A stretch of 61,922 nucleotides of DNA from positions 1 to 61,922 of the forward strand of contig CAKTYF010000001.1 in the NCBI GenBank assembly GCA_934631995.1, written 5' to 3'. Under the pieces are notes generated by a model. That model ran no database searches. It was not told the origin of the DNA and saw nothing but the letters and a program-made list of their open reading frames with translations. Both the position numbers and the translations under genes were made by a program. Source of the DNA: an uncultured Eggerthellaceae bacterium. GTDB taxonomy: Bacteria > Actinomycetota > Coriobacteriia > Coriobacteriales > Eggerthellaceae. Below, one piece after another: positions 25,172 through 34,364 of the stretch. The first letter of the stretch is position 1. Each line of letters begins with the position of its first letter.

Positions 25172-26838
25172 CGCTTCTCCCAGCACTTGCGCGCAAGACC
25201 AGCACGTGTTCGCGTGCTGGTCTTCTCATAGATGCTTGTAAGATGCCGCTGTACCATACGAAGCGAAATCCCCAGATCATCGGCTACTTGCTTCAAAGGT
25301 TGCTCGTTAGCGGTCACCGCTGCCAGCACATCAAGTTCGCGTGGAGTGAGCTGGTATTCCTGCGCGAACGCGCGCAGGCGTTCCTGTCGTTTCTCGGGCG
25401 ATGGTTCTTCGTTTCCGTCCTCCGCTTTTTCTGCCGTTGCCGTTGCGGGGGTGGCTGGGGCTTTGTGCGTCACCGCTTCATGCGCTGCGGGTGCGGCAGG
25501 GGCTTCGCGCGTTGTAGCGATCGCGCCCTCGCTTTTCTCTGACGACGAGAAGCGAAAGAGTCCTGCGCCCGTAAATGCAACAATGATCAGGACAAACAGA
25601 ACTAGGACCGCAATCATGATGGTTGCTACGTCGTTTGTTTTCGCGAACGATACGAACAAACCTGCCAACGCAAACGAACACAGGTTGTTCGTGGCGCGAC
25701 CCATGCCCGCCCACAGCGGTGAAACACGCATGCTAAGGGAAAGCTCGATAAACGTTGTGGTGAAGAACACAACGAAGAATCCCGAGCTTGCATAAAACAC
25801 CAGAAGACCGATAAGCGCATTTGCCCCTGCCTCAACAGCCAAGACGGAGATGGCGGACAGCAGCGTGATGCACAACATCAAAAGCCCCCGGTAGCGATTA
25901 CCACGAATGTCAAAGAGGAATCCGGCAAGAAGACCGCTTGCTGCAAGGAAAAGACGCGGCCAATCCTCGACGGAAATACTGCCTTGAGCATCGGCGACGG
26001 TGATTACGCCATCGAGCGTTGAGAACAGGCAGGCCAGCAGGGCAACCAGGGCAACAAGCCATAGAGCGCGCGAAAGAGGCTGCGCTGATTGCGCCATCGC
26101 CGTTTTCGGGGTTGCAGTCGGGCGTGCGTCGGCTTGCGGGGGTTCGACCGGTTGCGCGGCGGCTTGCGGTGGTGCAGGTGCGGTGGCTGCTGTTGCGTCA
26201 TCGCGAGCTGCCAGAACAATTAAAATGCCTGATAGGGCGCATGTTCCTAAGCAGAGCGCGATAAGGTTTTCCAAGCTGCTGTGCAGCAGGTGGTTGCTTG
26301 CGAACTGCAGAAGAATACCGGCGGCGTAAGCGAAACCGATTGCGGTCGCTCGTTTTTGTGCCCCGGAATACGACCGCGCAACATTCCAGTGCGTCCAGCT
26401 TCCGAAAATGCCCAACGCAAAGAAGCCCAAGCATCCAGCTGTTTGGATGAGCATGAAATCATTCAAAGCGTACACCGCAATGCAGCACGCAATGGCAATC
26501 GCGGCAGTTATTGAGCTTCCTATCAGGAGGAATGCGTATCCTCTTTTATTTTGCTTGTTATTGTGGGTCCCGGCGGCGCTTTTCTGGGTGCATTGTCCAG
26601 GATTAGTGCGGTTGAGCTTTTGCGCCAGCATCCAAAGGGGAGCGAATGCTAAAAAGCCTAAAACGCTTGCGCCTAAAATAAGCCCTTGTGCATCCACGAC
26701 ACGTTCGGGGGATACAAATCCGCCAATTTCCCGATCAAAGAAGAATTCGCCTCCCAAAAATACAAAGTTGAACAGCGCAAGCGCTATAAGCGATGCGACA
26801 AACGTTTTGTTTTGCTGTTCGGAAGGGTGCGGGTTCAA
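25165..26838 (-). CDS. Membrane-bound LuxR-family regulator (12-helix sensor + HTH)
   Basis: The 557-residue protein has about twelve hydrophobic segments arranged like an MFS-type membrane module. A variable Ala/Thr/Glu-rich linker follows, then a C-terminal LuxR HTH (LTPRELDVLAAVTANEQPLK, then ADDLGISLRMVQRHLTSIYEK). This design is very common in Eggerthellaceae, where many paralogues exist with unknown ligands. The start is a TTG at 26838 with GAGGAG unusually close (3 bp). It is convergent with ppaC, and no regulated gene is obvious nearby. Confidence 0.9.
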   Translation of the reverse strand: MNPHPSEQQNKTFVASLIALALFNFVFLGGEFFFDREIGGFVSPERVVDAQGLILGASVLGFLAFAPLWMLAQKLNRTNPGQCTQKSAAGTHNNKQNKRGYAFLLIGSSITAAIAIACCIAVYALNDFMLIQTAGCLGFFALGIFGSWTHWNVARSYSGAQKRATAIGFAYAAGILLQFASNHLLHSSLENLIALCLGTCALSGILIVLAARDDATAATAPAPPQAAAQPVEPPQADARPTATPKTAMAQSAQPLSRALWLVALVALLACLFSTLDGVITVADAQGSISVEDWPRLFLAASGLLAGFLFDIRGNRYRGLLMLCITLLSAISVLAVEAGANALIGLLVFYASSGFFVVFFTTTFIELSLSMRVSPLWAGMGRATNNLCSFALAGLFVSFAKTNDVATIMIAVLVLFVLIIVAFTGAGLFRFSSSEKSEGAIATTREAPAAPAAHEAVTHKAPATPATATAEKAEDGNEEPSPEKRQERLRAFAQEYQLTPRELDVLAAVTANEQPLKQVADDLGISLRMVQRHLTSIYEKTSTRTRAGLARKCWEKRY

Positions 26839-27025
26839 GATCTCCTCTTTTTACGGATGCGTTCGGGACGAGCATTGTATAAAACGAACGACCTCCCATT
26901 CTAGCAGCAAGTACGCCGCAAGAGGGAAGCCGTCCGTTTGTTGTGTTTCAAAATGCATTTTCATACGGCTGAACGTGCGGCAGCGCGCTTGCGGCGCGCA
27001 TCCGCGTACAGGTTCAGCTCCGCGC

Positions 27026-27961
27026 CTACTTGTTATCCTTCGCAATGCCCGCAACGGTGAGCTGGTCAAACATGTTAGCGGTTTCGCGGAAATCGCTCGG
27101 AAGCACCACGGTGCTTGTGTTGCCCTTCTTCGCGAATTCGCTCATCATGTCGGTCCACTGGGTGAACAGGAACAACTCGTTCGCCTCGTTCGTGGAAACG
27201 CCGGATTGCTTGATGACTTCAAGCGATTCCGCAATACCATCGGCAATTGCCTTGCGCTGCGCTGCAATACCGCGGCCGGCTTCTTCCATAGCTTCGGCAC
27301 TTGCTTTCGCCTCGGTGACAATCTTGATGCGCTCGGCTTCGGCAAGACTCTGCGCGGCAATGCGCTCACGCTGCGCGCTGTTGATCTTGTTCATGGATTG
27401 CTCAACGTCGGGCGGCAGGCCAATGCTTGTGATCAGCGTGCTGACTAGGTCGTATCCGTATTCGCGCATCATGGCGGAAACGGTGGCGTTCACGTCGCTT
27501 GCAATGGAATCCTTCTTGTCGAATACTTCGTCAAGCGTGTAACCGGGCACGGCGGAACGAAGCGCGTCAATCAGGTACGCGCGCATCTGATTGATGGGCT
27601 CGCTGAGCATGTAGTAGCTGCGATATACGCCGTTGCCACGTTGACCTGCGCCATCTTGATCGTAGCTTACGTGATACTGGGCGGCAATGTCCATGGTCAC
27701 CGTTACGTTGTCCTTCGTCTTCGCGTCAATGCGGAAGTCAATCTGATTCGTGCGCATGCCTACTTTTGCGGCAACACGCTCAAGAACGGGAATCTTGAAG
27801 TGGAAGCCCGGCCCCACAATGCGGTTATATTTGCCCAGGCGTTCAATGATGTAGGCATTTTGCTGCTGCACAACGAAAAACGCGCCGCCCATGATGAGCA
27901 GGATGAGAACGATGATGACAAGCGTGGGGAGCAGGGCGAAAAGACTGCTGATCAATCCCAT
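27026..27961 (-). CDS. SPFH/band 7 (stomatin-like) membrane protein
   Basis: The 311-residue protein has one N-terminal membrane helix (about 8-30), then the SPFH domain (QQQNAYIIERLGKYNRIVGPGFHF and VTMDIAAQYHV) and an Ala/Glu-rich coiled-coil (RIKIVTEAKASAEAMEEAGR). It ends FTQWTDMMSEFAKKGNTSTV, as in other bacterial stomatins. Such proteins form membrane rings or microdomains and often act with a NfeD-type protease, but none is adjacent here. An unusual feature is the Gly/Asp-rich insert DQDGAGQRGNGVYRSYY within the SPFH region. AGGAGACC precedes the ATG. Confidence 0.92.
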   Translation of the reverse strand: MGLISSLFALLPTLVIIVLILLIMGGAFFVVQQQNAYIIERLGKYNRIVGPGFHFKIPVLERVAAKVGMRTNQIDFRIDAKTKDNVTVTMDIAAQYHVSYDQDGAGQRGNGVYRSYYMLSEPINQMRAYLIDALRSAVPGYTLDEVFDKKDSIASDVNATVSAMMREYGYDLVSTLITSIGLPPDVEQSMNKINSAQRERIAAQSLAEAERIKIVTEAKASAEAMEEAGRGIAAQRKAIADGIAESLEVIKQSGVSTNEANELFLFTQWTDMMSEFAKKGNTSTVVLPSDFRETANMFDQLTVAGIAKDNK

Positions 27962-28156
27962 GGGGTCTCCTATCTTTCGGTGGTTTGCCGGAATCGTATT
28001 GCCTTTAATTGTACCAAGTCGAGCGAAACTGTGTAGGAACGCGCGCTATCTGTTGCCGTTTTTTGACCTTGCCGCGATGGTCCTTGCGGTCGGCATTGTT
28101 GCAGGTCACGCTTTCATCGCGTATCGGTCACACGCCGGTCACGCGTTTGTCGTGCC

Positions 28157-28840
28157 CTACTTGCGTTTGGCACGGCGCGAAGTTAGGTGCAGCGCGGCAA
28201 GGAAGAGCAAGATTCCCAGAAGCGCCCCTGCGGAGTCGATGCAGACATCGGTGATCAGGCCGGCGCGACCAGGCACGAACAGTTGATGGAACTCGTCGCT
28301 TGCGGCATAGAGAATGCAGAATGCCCAGCTCAATGCAGGAATTATAAGGTTTCGGCGAGACGTTGCTCCTGTGCTGATTGCGGCAGGATAATCCGTTGAC
28401 TTGCTTGTTGTGACATCTTTCGTGCTGTTGCTCGGGCGCTTCGTTGGGAAGTCGGCTGTCTGTGCCATCGGCTGCGTTGCCGTTTGCGTCGTTGTGCTTT
28501 CGTTCGGAGCGCCCGCCGAACAGGATATATGCAGTCGCAGCGCATTAACGGCAAGTATGCCCAGCACTAGGTATTCCGTGAAATGCGCTAGTTTGCGCAC
28601 GGGGTGGTTGATGCTTTTCGCTAAGGCAAGCTGGTCGGCCGCGCTCATGTCGCTAAATCCGGGAACCACCAAGTGCAAGAAACGTCCCGCAAAACCCAGG
28701 CTCAGCGCATCGGAATCTTGAGCAATGCGCGCACTCATGTAAAAGATGAAAGCGCACCATAAAATGAGCGCCACCAGCGATAACGCTGTGTGGCGCGTCG
28801 GCTTCTTCAGCTTGATTTTCCTGGTAATCGTCTTGGGCAA
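28157..28840 (-). CDS. VanZ-like family membrane protein
   Basis: The 227-residue protein has about four membrane helices and VanZ-type motifs: LVALILWCAFIFYMSA near the N-terminus, RKLAHFTEYLVLGILA in the middle and SDEFHQLFVPGRAGLITDV near the C-terminus. A Thr/Ser-rich insert of about 60 residues separates helices 2 and 3, which is longer than usual. The start is a TTG at 28840 with GGAGAC 8 bp upstream. It follows prfC by 24 bp and is probably co-transcribed. VanZ itself gives low-level teicoplanin resistance, but the role of most homologues is unknown. Confidence 0.83.
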   Translation of the reverse strand: MPKTITRKIKLKKPTRHTALSLVALILWCAFIFYMSARIAQDSDALSLGFAGRFLHLVVPGFSDMSAADQLALAKSINHPVRKLAHFTEYLVLGILAVNALRLHISCSAGAPNESTTTQTATQPMAQTADFPTKRPSNSTKDVTTSKSTDYPAAISTGATSRRNLIIPALSWAFCILYAASDEFHQLFVPGRAGLITDVCIDSAGALLGILLFLAALHLTSRRAKRK

Positions 28841-28864
28841 GGCTGATGTCTCCGTTCGTTGTTG

Positions 28865-30478
28865 CTAGAATTCGACGTTGCCGAATTCGGAAAGTTGCAG
28901 TTCGGGGTTGCGCTCGGTTATCCAGCGCACGCTAAACTCGTTAGTAAACAGCAGCAGACGCCGCCCGCGCATGTTCTCTACGCGCAAAACATCAGAAGAA
29001 AGGCGCATTTTTGCAATGTCCAGCTTTTCGGGGTCATTCATGACCCAGCGAATCTCGCTGTAGTGTAGCGGCTGGCGGCGGACCTCCACGCCGTACTCGC
29101 TTTTCAGACGACGTTCCAGCACGTCAAACTGCAAAACGCCTACAACGCCCACAATAACGCTCTCCATACCCATGCCTAGTTCGCGGAAGATTTGGATGGC
29201 GCCTTCTTGAGCCAGCTGCTCCATTCCCTTCACGAATTGCTTGCGCTTCAGGGTGTTCACCTGGCTTACGCGCGCAAAGAATTCGGGCGTGAACGTGGGG
29301 ATAGGCGGATACTGAACGCGCAAGTTGCCGCCGCACAGCGTGTCGCCAATGCTGAAAACACCCGGATCGAACAGGCCCACAATGTCGCCGGCGTATGCTT
29401 CGTCTACAATGGCGCGGTCGTCGGCCATCATTGCCGTGCCGGTGGCAAGTTTGATTTTCTTGCCGCCCTGAACGTGGTAGGCATCCATGCCGCGCTCGAA
29501 TTTGCCGGAGCAAATGCGCACGAAGGCTATGCGGTCGCGGTGGTTTTTGTCCATGTTCGCCTGGATTTTGAACACGAAACCGCTGAATTCATCACGCATG
29601 GGGTCAATCAGCTCGTTTGTGTTCACGTCGCGGTACGCCAGCGGCGTGGGGGTGAGCTTCAGGAATTCCTTCAGGAAGGGTTCAACGCCGAAGTTCGTCA
29701 ATGCCGATCCGAAGAATACGGGCGTCAGCTTGCCGCTTAACACGGCATCCAAGTCGAACTCATCACCGGCGCCGTCGAGAAGTTCCAGCTCGTCGGTGAG
29801 CGTTTGGTAGTTGTCCTGACCAATGCGCTCGATGGTCTGCGGGTCATCCAGCTCGCTTTCAATTTCCTCGACCATTTTCTGGGCGTTCGCGTGACCGTCG
29901 CCCGAGAAGGAAATAACGCGACGCGTGTCGCGGTCAAACACACCGCGGAAATCGCGTCCGTTACCAACGGGCCAGTTCATGGCATAGGTGTTGATGCCCA
30001 GTACTTGCTCGATTTCTTCCACTAGCTCAAAGGGGTCGCGAATTTCGCGGTCGCACTTGTTCACGAATGTGAAAATGGGAATATGGCGCAGCGTGCAAAC
30101 CTTGAAGAGCTTTTTTGTTTGCGCTTCAACGCCTTTTGCGCCGTCGATAACCATTACGGCGGCGTCGGCAGCCATGAGCGTACGATACGTGTCTTCGGAA
30201 AAGTCCTGGTGGCCGGGGGTGTCAAGGATGTTGACGCACTTTCCGCCGTAGGTGAACTGGAGCACCGAAGAAGTCACGGAAATGCCGCGCTCTTTTTCGA
30301 TATCCATCCAGTCGCTGGTTGCCTGGCGAGACCCGCCTTTGCCCTTTACCGAACCCGCCGATTGAATGGTGCCCGTATACAGCAACAGCTTTTCGGTAAG
30401 CGTTGTTTTGCCCGCGTCGGGGTGGCTGATAATGGCGAACGTGCGCCTTGATGCTATTTGGTCGGAAAGCGTAGACAC
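28865..30478 (-). CDS. prfC: Peptide chain release factor 3
   Basis: RF3 is the GTPase that recycles RF1/RF2 from the ribosome. The 537-residue length is normal. GTPase motifs are HPDAGKTTLTEK near residue 18, DTPGHQDFSEDTYR and NKCDRE. GSALTNFGVEPFL and the C-terminal VVGVLQFDVLERRLKSEY are RF3-typical. The start is GTG at 30478 with AAAGGGA upstream. The vanZ-like gene follows closely. The minus-strand region upstream is the 487-bp intergenic stretch with a large inverted repeat. Confidence 0.95.
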   Translation of the reverse strand: MSTLSDQIASRRTFAIISHPDAGKTTLTEKLLLYTGTIQSAGSVKGKGGSRQATSDWMDIEKERGISVTSSVLQFTYGGKCVNILDTPGHQDFSEDTYRTLMAADAAVMVIDGAKGVEAQTKKLFKVCTLRHIPIFTFVNKCDREIRDPFELVEEIEQVLGINTYAMNWPVGNGRDFRGVFDRDTRRVISFSGDGHANAQKMVEEIESELDDPQTIERIGQDNYQTLTDELELLDGAGDEFDLDAVLSGKLTPVFFGSALTNFGVEPFLKEFLKLTPTPLAYRDVNTNELIDPMRDEFSGFVFKIQANMDKNHRDRIAFVRICSGKFERGMDAYHVQGGKKIKLATGTAMMADDRAIVDEAYAGDIVGLFDPGVFSIGDTLCGGNLRVQYPPIPTFTPEFFARVSQVNTLKRKQFVKGMEQLAQEGAIQIFRELGMGMESVIVGVVGVLQFDVLERRLKSEYGVEVRRQPLHYSEIRWVMNDPEKLDIAKMRLSSDVLRVENMRGRRLLLFTNEFSVRWITERNPELQLSEFGNVEF

Positions 30479-30643
30479 GAATATCCCTTTCTGCAGTTTC
30501 CGTAATTTGTGTAACCCTCATATAATACTGCATTTTTGGGGTGCTTCTGCCGCATTTGCAGGGGGAACAGAAAAGACTTGCATCAACTTCGAGCGGGATC
30601 AGGATGGCGGGGTGGAGTTGCCTCTTTGGTGTTCGATTTCGGT

Positions 30644-30881
30644 CATGTTGTTGAAAAAGCGGAGTCGAATTCGAAGTTGTGGTAGGTTGGAAGTAGGTTG
30701 ACTCTTCGGCGGTGCGTTTGCAAATCAATATACCTTATGCTGGTATAATCATGAACAGGTATTTTGTAAACCCATGGTTCTTGTTAGCGAAGTGCACGCT
30801 GAAAAATGCCCTGATTTGCGTCTCTAACCTACTTCCAACCGACCACAACTTCGAATTACAGGGCATATTTTCAACAACATG
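30644..30881. repeat. 238-bp inverted-repeat element with 56-bp arms
   Basis: The arms are 30644-30699 and 30826-30881. The outer 14 bp (CATGTTGTTGAAAA) match perfectly, the next 10 bp do not, and the inner 32 bp match at 31 positions. The 126-bp interior contains a TATAAT (30744-30749) but no gene. The whole can form one long hairpin and resembles a MITE or structured RNA. A second element of the same design is at 42726-42953. Confidence 0.85.
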
Positions 30882-30916
30882 GTTTTGGGTCAAGCTTTAG
30901 CTGGAGTTCGTGCAGC

Positions 30917-30962
30917 AAAACACCCGACGAAAATGCACAAGCAAGGGGATTTTCGTCAGGTG
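30917..30962 (-). terminator. Rho-independent terminator of xpt
   Basis: On the minus strand a 14-bp stem with one mismatch (30949-30962 with 30921-30934, 14-nt loop) is followed by TTTTG. It begins 4 bp after the xpt stop. Confidence 0.75.
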
Positions 30963-30965
30963 CGC

Positions 30966-31547
30966 CTACGGGCGAAACGTTATCGTGCCGGTTTCGGGAT
31001 TCATTGACTCGATGATAGCCAGGCTCTCCACTTGGTAGCCGCGTTCGCGCAGTTGCTTGCCGCCGGGCTGGAACCCTTTTTCGATGGCGATGCCAATGCC
31101 TTCAACGGTAACGTTTGCTTGCTCGCAGAGCTCCAAGAGGCCGTTCATGGCAGCGCCCATTGCCATGAAGTCGTCGATGATAAGCACGTGATCATGCGGT
31201 GTGAGCAGGCGCTTTTCAACAATAACATCGAAAACCTTGCCGTGGGTAAACGACTGAACCTTGGTCATGTATTGATCGCCCGTCAAGTTGATGGACTTCG
31301 CTTTTTTCGCGAACACCACGGGTGCATTGTTGAAATGGCGTGCGGCAATGCAGGCGATGCCAATCCCCGATGCCTCGATGGTCAGAATCTTGTTGATGGG
31401 CTTATCCGCAAACAAACGCGCCCATTCTGCACCCATTTCATCAAGCAGCGCCGTGTCCAACTGGTGGTTCAAAAACGAACCAACCTTTAATACGTCATCG
31501 GCTTTGACCTCGCCATCAGCGACAATGCGTTCTTCCAGCAATTTCAT
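30966..31547 (-). CDS. xpt: Xanthine phosphoribosyltransferase
   Basis: This purine salvage enzyme makes XMP from xanthine and PRPP. The 193-residue protein starts MKLLEERI and contains SFLNHQLDT, TIEASGIGIA and the PRPP loop VLIIDDFMAMGAAM, all typical of Bacillus-type Xpt. I chose the ATG at 31547 because MKLLEERI is the family's normal N-terminus; the open frame extends 45 bp upstream. No purine riboswitch is recognisable in the 170 bp upstream. A terminator follows immediately. Confidence 0.94.
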   Translation of the reverse strand: MKLLEERIVADGEVKADDVLKVGSFLNHQLDTALLDEMGAEWARLFADKPINKILTIEASGIGIACIAARHFNNAPVVFAKKAKSINLTGDQYMTKVQSFTHGKVFDVIVEKRLLTPHDHVLIIDDFMAMGAAMNGLLELCEQANVTVEGIGIAIEKGFQPGGKQLRERGYQVESLAIIESMNPETGTITFRP

Positions 31548-31720
31548 GATTCGCGTTCCCCTTGTTATACTCTTCCTTGCGCGCAGATTCACGTGTGCGG
31601 TCGGCTTGCTGTCGATTCGCCCTGCGCTCCGCGTTTGCCGTGTGTCCGTCGGTTATGCGCTGCGTGCACTGGTGCTTGTGGCATCAATCTTTCCAAGCTT
31701 GCGGCGCCACGATTCAGCGC

Positions 31721-32641
31721 TTACACTTCTTCGAAGTCGTCCTCGGGGTCGTCCGCAGCGGGGTCGTGCACGGTGATTTCCTGGTTCTTCACGCTCACGC
31801 GTGCGTTTTTCGGCGTGGACTGGCATACAAAGGCGCTGCCGCCAATTACGGTGCCTTCGCCAATCACGGTTTCGCCGCCTAGCACGCTGGCGTTGGAGTA
31901 CACCGTTACGTAATCCTCCAACGTGGGGTGGCGTTTTACGCCGCGCAGCATTTGGCCCTTGCGCGTGGAGAGCGCGCCCAGGGTAACGCCCTGATACAGC
32001 TTGCAATGCGCGCCAATGATGGTTGTTTCGCCAATGACCACGCCCGTTGCATGGTCGATGAAAAAGTACTCGCCAATGGTTGCGCCCGGTGCAATGTCAA
32101 CGCCCGTTACGCCGTGTGCGTATTCGCTCATCAGACGAGGAATCAGCGGCACGTTTTGCTGGTACAGCACGTGGGCAATGCGGTGTACGAAAATGGCGAA
32201 AAATCCGGGATAGCACAGCACAATCTCTTCGCGACTGCTAGCGGCAGGGTCGCCATCGAAAGCGGCCTGCACGTCTTTGAGCAGCAGCGATTGCACACGG
32301 GGCAGTTCGTCCATGAATGCTTCGGCAGCAACTTCTGCGCGTTGGGAGGCCTCGTCTTCGGAGAGCCCGTTGTTTTCGTAAAGCAGCGCTTTTTTGATTT
32401 GCGTCTGCGTAACGCGTTGAATGTGCATCAAACGCTCGCTCAGCAAGTATTCGGATTTATCACCCGCAGCGCATTCGTTGTCAAAGTACCCGGGAAACAT
32501 GAGAACTTTGATGTCATCAAGCAGGTCGATAACCGCCGATCTGCTGGGAAAATGCTTCTTGTAACCAGCGAAGAAATGCTCTTCGGCTTGGTAGCCCTCA
32601 AGAAAAGCGGCAATGTGCTGATCAAGTTTTTGCGTAATCAT
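31721..32641 (-). CDS. cysE: Serine O-acetyltransferase (CysE/EpsC-type)
   Basis: It makes O-acetylserine for cysteine synthesis. The 306-residue protein has an N-terminal helical domain and a C-terminal left-handed beta-helix of hexapeptide repeats: GVDIAPGATIGEYFFIDHATGVVIGETTIIG and then VTLGALS, KRHPTLEDYVTVYSNASVLGG. The catalytic-type DHATGVVIGE is intact. The acidic C-terminus DPEDDFEEV is unusual. I chose MITQKLD at 32641 because it follows GCGAGGACC and gives the family N-terminus; a 23-residue extension is open upstream. Its upstream region holds one of two 50-bp direct repeats. Confidence 0.92.
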   Translation of the reverse strand: MITQKLDQHIAAFLEGYQAEEHFFAGYKKHFPSRSAVIDLLDDIKVLMFPGYFDNECAAGDKSEYLLSERLMHIQRVTQTQIKKALLYENNGLSEDEASQRAEVAAEAFMDELPRVQSLLLKDVQAAFDGDPAASSREEIVLCYPGFFAIFVHRIAHVLYQQNVPLIPRLMSEYAHGVTGVDIAPGATIGEYFFIDHATGVVIGETTIIGAHCKLYQGVTLGALSTRKGQMLRGVKRHPTLEDYVTVYSNASVLGGETVIGEGTVIGGSAFVCQSTPKNARVSVKNQEITVHDPAADDPEDDFEEV

Positions 32642-32730
32642 AGACGGTCCTCGCTTTCGCAATACATGCGCACCGCGCGTCAGTTTCGCGCAGGAAATGG
32701 TTTTTTCCATGATACCAAGAGCGTTGGTTT

Positions 32731-32780
32731 TGCGGTGCGGCGCATGCGGATTTTTTCGGCAGTGAAAGGGTAGGAATTAC
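32731..32780. repeat. 50-bp direct repeat, left copy (flanks AbiE module)
   Basis: It matches 34457-34506 at 47 of 50 positions in the same orientation. It lies 90 bp upstream of cysE. The two copies bracket the two AbiE genes, 1,676 bp apart. Confidence 0.93.
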
Positions 32781-32830
32781 GACAGGGAAGCCGTTGCGAT
32801 GGTGGATGAAAAGAAGCAAAATAGCATCAG

Positions 32831-33721
32831 TTATTCTTCCCAAGTCGTTTTTTGCGGGTTCCAGGTTGCACTGCTTGTTGAACCGGAAAGCACTGGATTA
32901 AAAAGCGTGGCTGCAAGTTTGGCCGCCCCATCGATGCTCTGAAGCGAATTGGACAGGCCCATTTTGGAGCATAATTTCTCGAACTGTCGTTGCTGAGCGA
33001 CTTGCCATTCCTCGGGGATGCAGAACGCTTTTGGTAAGGTAATGCCGCGAACTCTGCTTTCCCTGAGTACACATTGTTGGAGGCTTCTTCCATCTATGCG
33101 ACACGTTGTCGCGTAAATTGCGATATCAACAAGGTCTTTCACCCGAGAGGATGCTCTTCCATCATGCCTTTCAGTTAAAGCGCAAAGCTTGTCTGCGAGT
33201 GAGTTTTCAACGGGGTAAACTAAATAGTCATACACTTGTATGCCTTCGACATTTACCCTGTCTGCAGGGGTGATAAATTCGGCTCTCTCAAGGGGGACCT
33301 TATCAACGACAAGGTCGATAGAAATGGGTTGCAAACATTTCGGGCCAAGCATCGGCTGAAAGACAATGCGTAATCCGCTTCGATATTCGTCTTCGACTTT
33401 TATTGGGTCTGCAGATTGAAGCATGAAACGCATATGATCGTCAAGATCGGTCGATGCAAGTGCTTCTAGCTTGCTAAGGGCATGTTCGAGTGACTGTTCT
33501 TTATAGAGCAGATCAATATCTCTTGTTACGCGCGCATCCACGGTTCTAGCGAGCATGCTTTGGCCGCCCTTCAACACGAAACTGTGTTGCGGATCATTGA
33601 AGATGCGGCAAAGAAGTCTGTGAAAATAGAAATCCGTTATCGCTCTGCTGGTGTCTAGGCTTGAATTCCTGGCAGAGGCTTTCACCGCCATTTCAAGTGC
33701 GGCTGGAGTTTTGTATCTCAT
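32831..33721 (-). CDS. abiEii: AbiEii-type nucleotidyltransferase toxin
   Basis: AbiEii/AbiGii toxins are nucleotidyltransferase-fold enzymes of type IV toxin-antitoxin systems that act in phage defence. The 296-residue protein has FVLKGGQSMLARTVDARVTR followed by DIDLL, i.e. the GG/S and DxD-type motifs of the fold. A YPVENSLADKLCAL segment, also family-typical, follows, with RVKDLVDIAIYA after it. The ATG at 33721 has GGGGAGC upstream and lies 1 bp after the antitoxin stop. Base composition is lower in GC than neighbouring housekeeping genes, which fits acquisition. It is transcribed with the antitoxin gene. Confidence 0.9.
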   Translation of the reverse strand: MRYKTPAALEMAVKASARNSSLDTSRAITDFYFHRLLCRIFNDPQHSFVLKGGQSMLARTVDARVTRDIDLLYKEQSLEHALSKLEALASTDLDDHMRFMLQSADPIKVEDEYRSGLRIVFQPMLGPKCLQPISIDLVVDKVPLERAEFITPADRVNVEGIQVYDYLVYPVENSLADKLCALTERHDGRASSRVKDLVDIAIYATTCRIDGRSLQQCVLRESRVRGITLPKAFCIPEEWQVAQQRQFEKLCSKMGLSNSLQSIDGAAKLAATLFNPVLSGSTSSATWNPQKTTWEE

Positions 33722-33722
33722 T

Positions 33723-34364
33723 TTAGCTGCTCCCCTTTGGTGCTCTTCCTGCAAGGACACGGATTATTGATAGTGCATCCTGCACATTTTTCCTTTTCGA
33801 TTGGCAGGCAACGATTTTTTCCAGGCGTGCGAAGTTGAGGTTGCTTGCGGAGTTGAAGGCGTCCTCTACGAGAGACCATTCTTCATTATCAAGGCAGAGG
33901 TCAATAAGCGTTCGCTCAGGGCGCGTGACAGGAAGGCCCTTGATCCAGGTCACATCCTCAATGTCGATTTTTCTGAGGGCAAAATTCGCTGACTTCACGC
34001 GGGAGTTGATTCGCTGCGGCGCGTAGATACGGTAGGGCGATAGGTAGAAATCACCGAGCTCTTGCAGGCTTGCCGCGGTTGATCCGCCTATTGCAATTCC
34101 ATCCCAATTTTCAATTTGCATGCGCTCGTGGGTGAATGCCGATGGGGCAGTGAGTTTCCATATAGCTGCGAGCTCATCTGTGAAATCGCTTTGCGATCCA
34201 GCAAGCCGGTATGCGCCATGCATTATGCGTTCGGCTCGGCCGGATGCAACGGCTTGCGATAAGGCGTTGCGTGTAATTCCAAGTCGTGCTGCTTGCGCGG
34301 TGGTGAAGATCCCCTCCGAGGCAGAGAGTTCGTTGAGTGCTGTTATGTGGTTTGAATAGATCAT
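33723..34364 (-). CDS. abiEi: AbiEi-type antitoxin with N-terminal winged helix
   Basis: The 213-residue protein starts with a winged-helix region (GIFTTAQAARLGITRNALSQ, then GRAERIMHGAYRLAG) and continues with the AbiEi C-terminal domain (IKGLPVTRPERTLIDLCLD). In studied systems AbiEi binds inverted repeats in its own promoter and neutralises AbiEii. No SD precedes the ATG at 34364; the predicted -10 ends 7 bp before it, so the message may be leaderless. A TGTTGCA/TGCAACA inverted repeat spans the promoter and the start codon. Confidence 0.9.
   Translation of the reverse strand: MIYSNHITALNELSASEGIFTTAQAARLGITRNALSQAVASGRAERIMHGAYRLAGSQSDFTDELAAIWKLTAPSAFTHERMQIENWDGIAIGGSTAASLQELGDFYLSPYRIYAPQRINSRVKSANFALRKIDIEDVTWIKGLPVTRPERTLIDLCLDNEEWSLVEDAFNSASNLNFARLEKIVACQSKRKNVQDALSIIRVLAGRAPKGSS

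Larger units (their letters stand above)
30479..30965. other. 487-bp intergenic region between xpt and prfC
   Basis: It contains the 238-bp inverted-repeat element (30644-30881) and the xpt terminator (30917-30962, minus strand). The stretch next to prfC (30479-30643) should hold the prfC promoter, but I see no clear boxes. A possible 61-codon reading frame from 30712 inside the element has no RBS or recognisable sequence. Confidence 0.6.

Noticed and set aside
30712..30900. A 62-codon frame inside the 238-bp inverted-repeat element
   Set aside because: No RBS, no recognisable sequence, and the bases are explained by the repeat arms.
31548..31720. Purine riboswitch upstream of xpt
   Set aside because: I looked for the conserved pairing loops of purine aptamers and could not find them.
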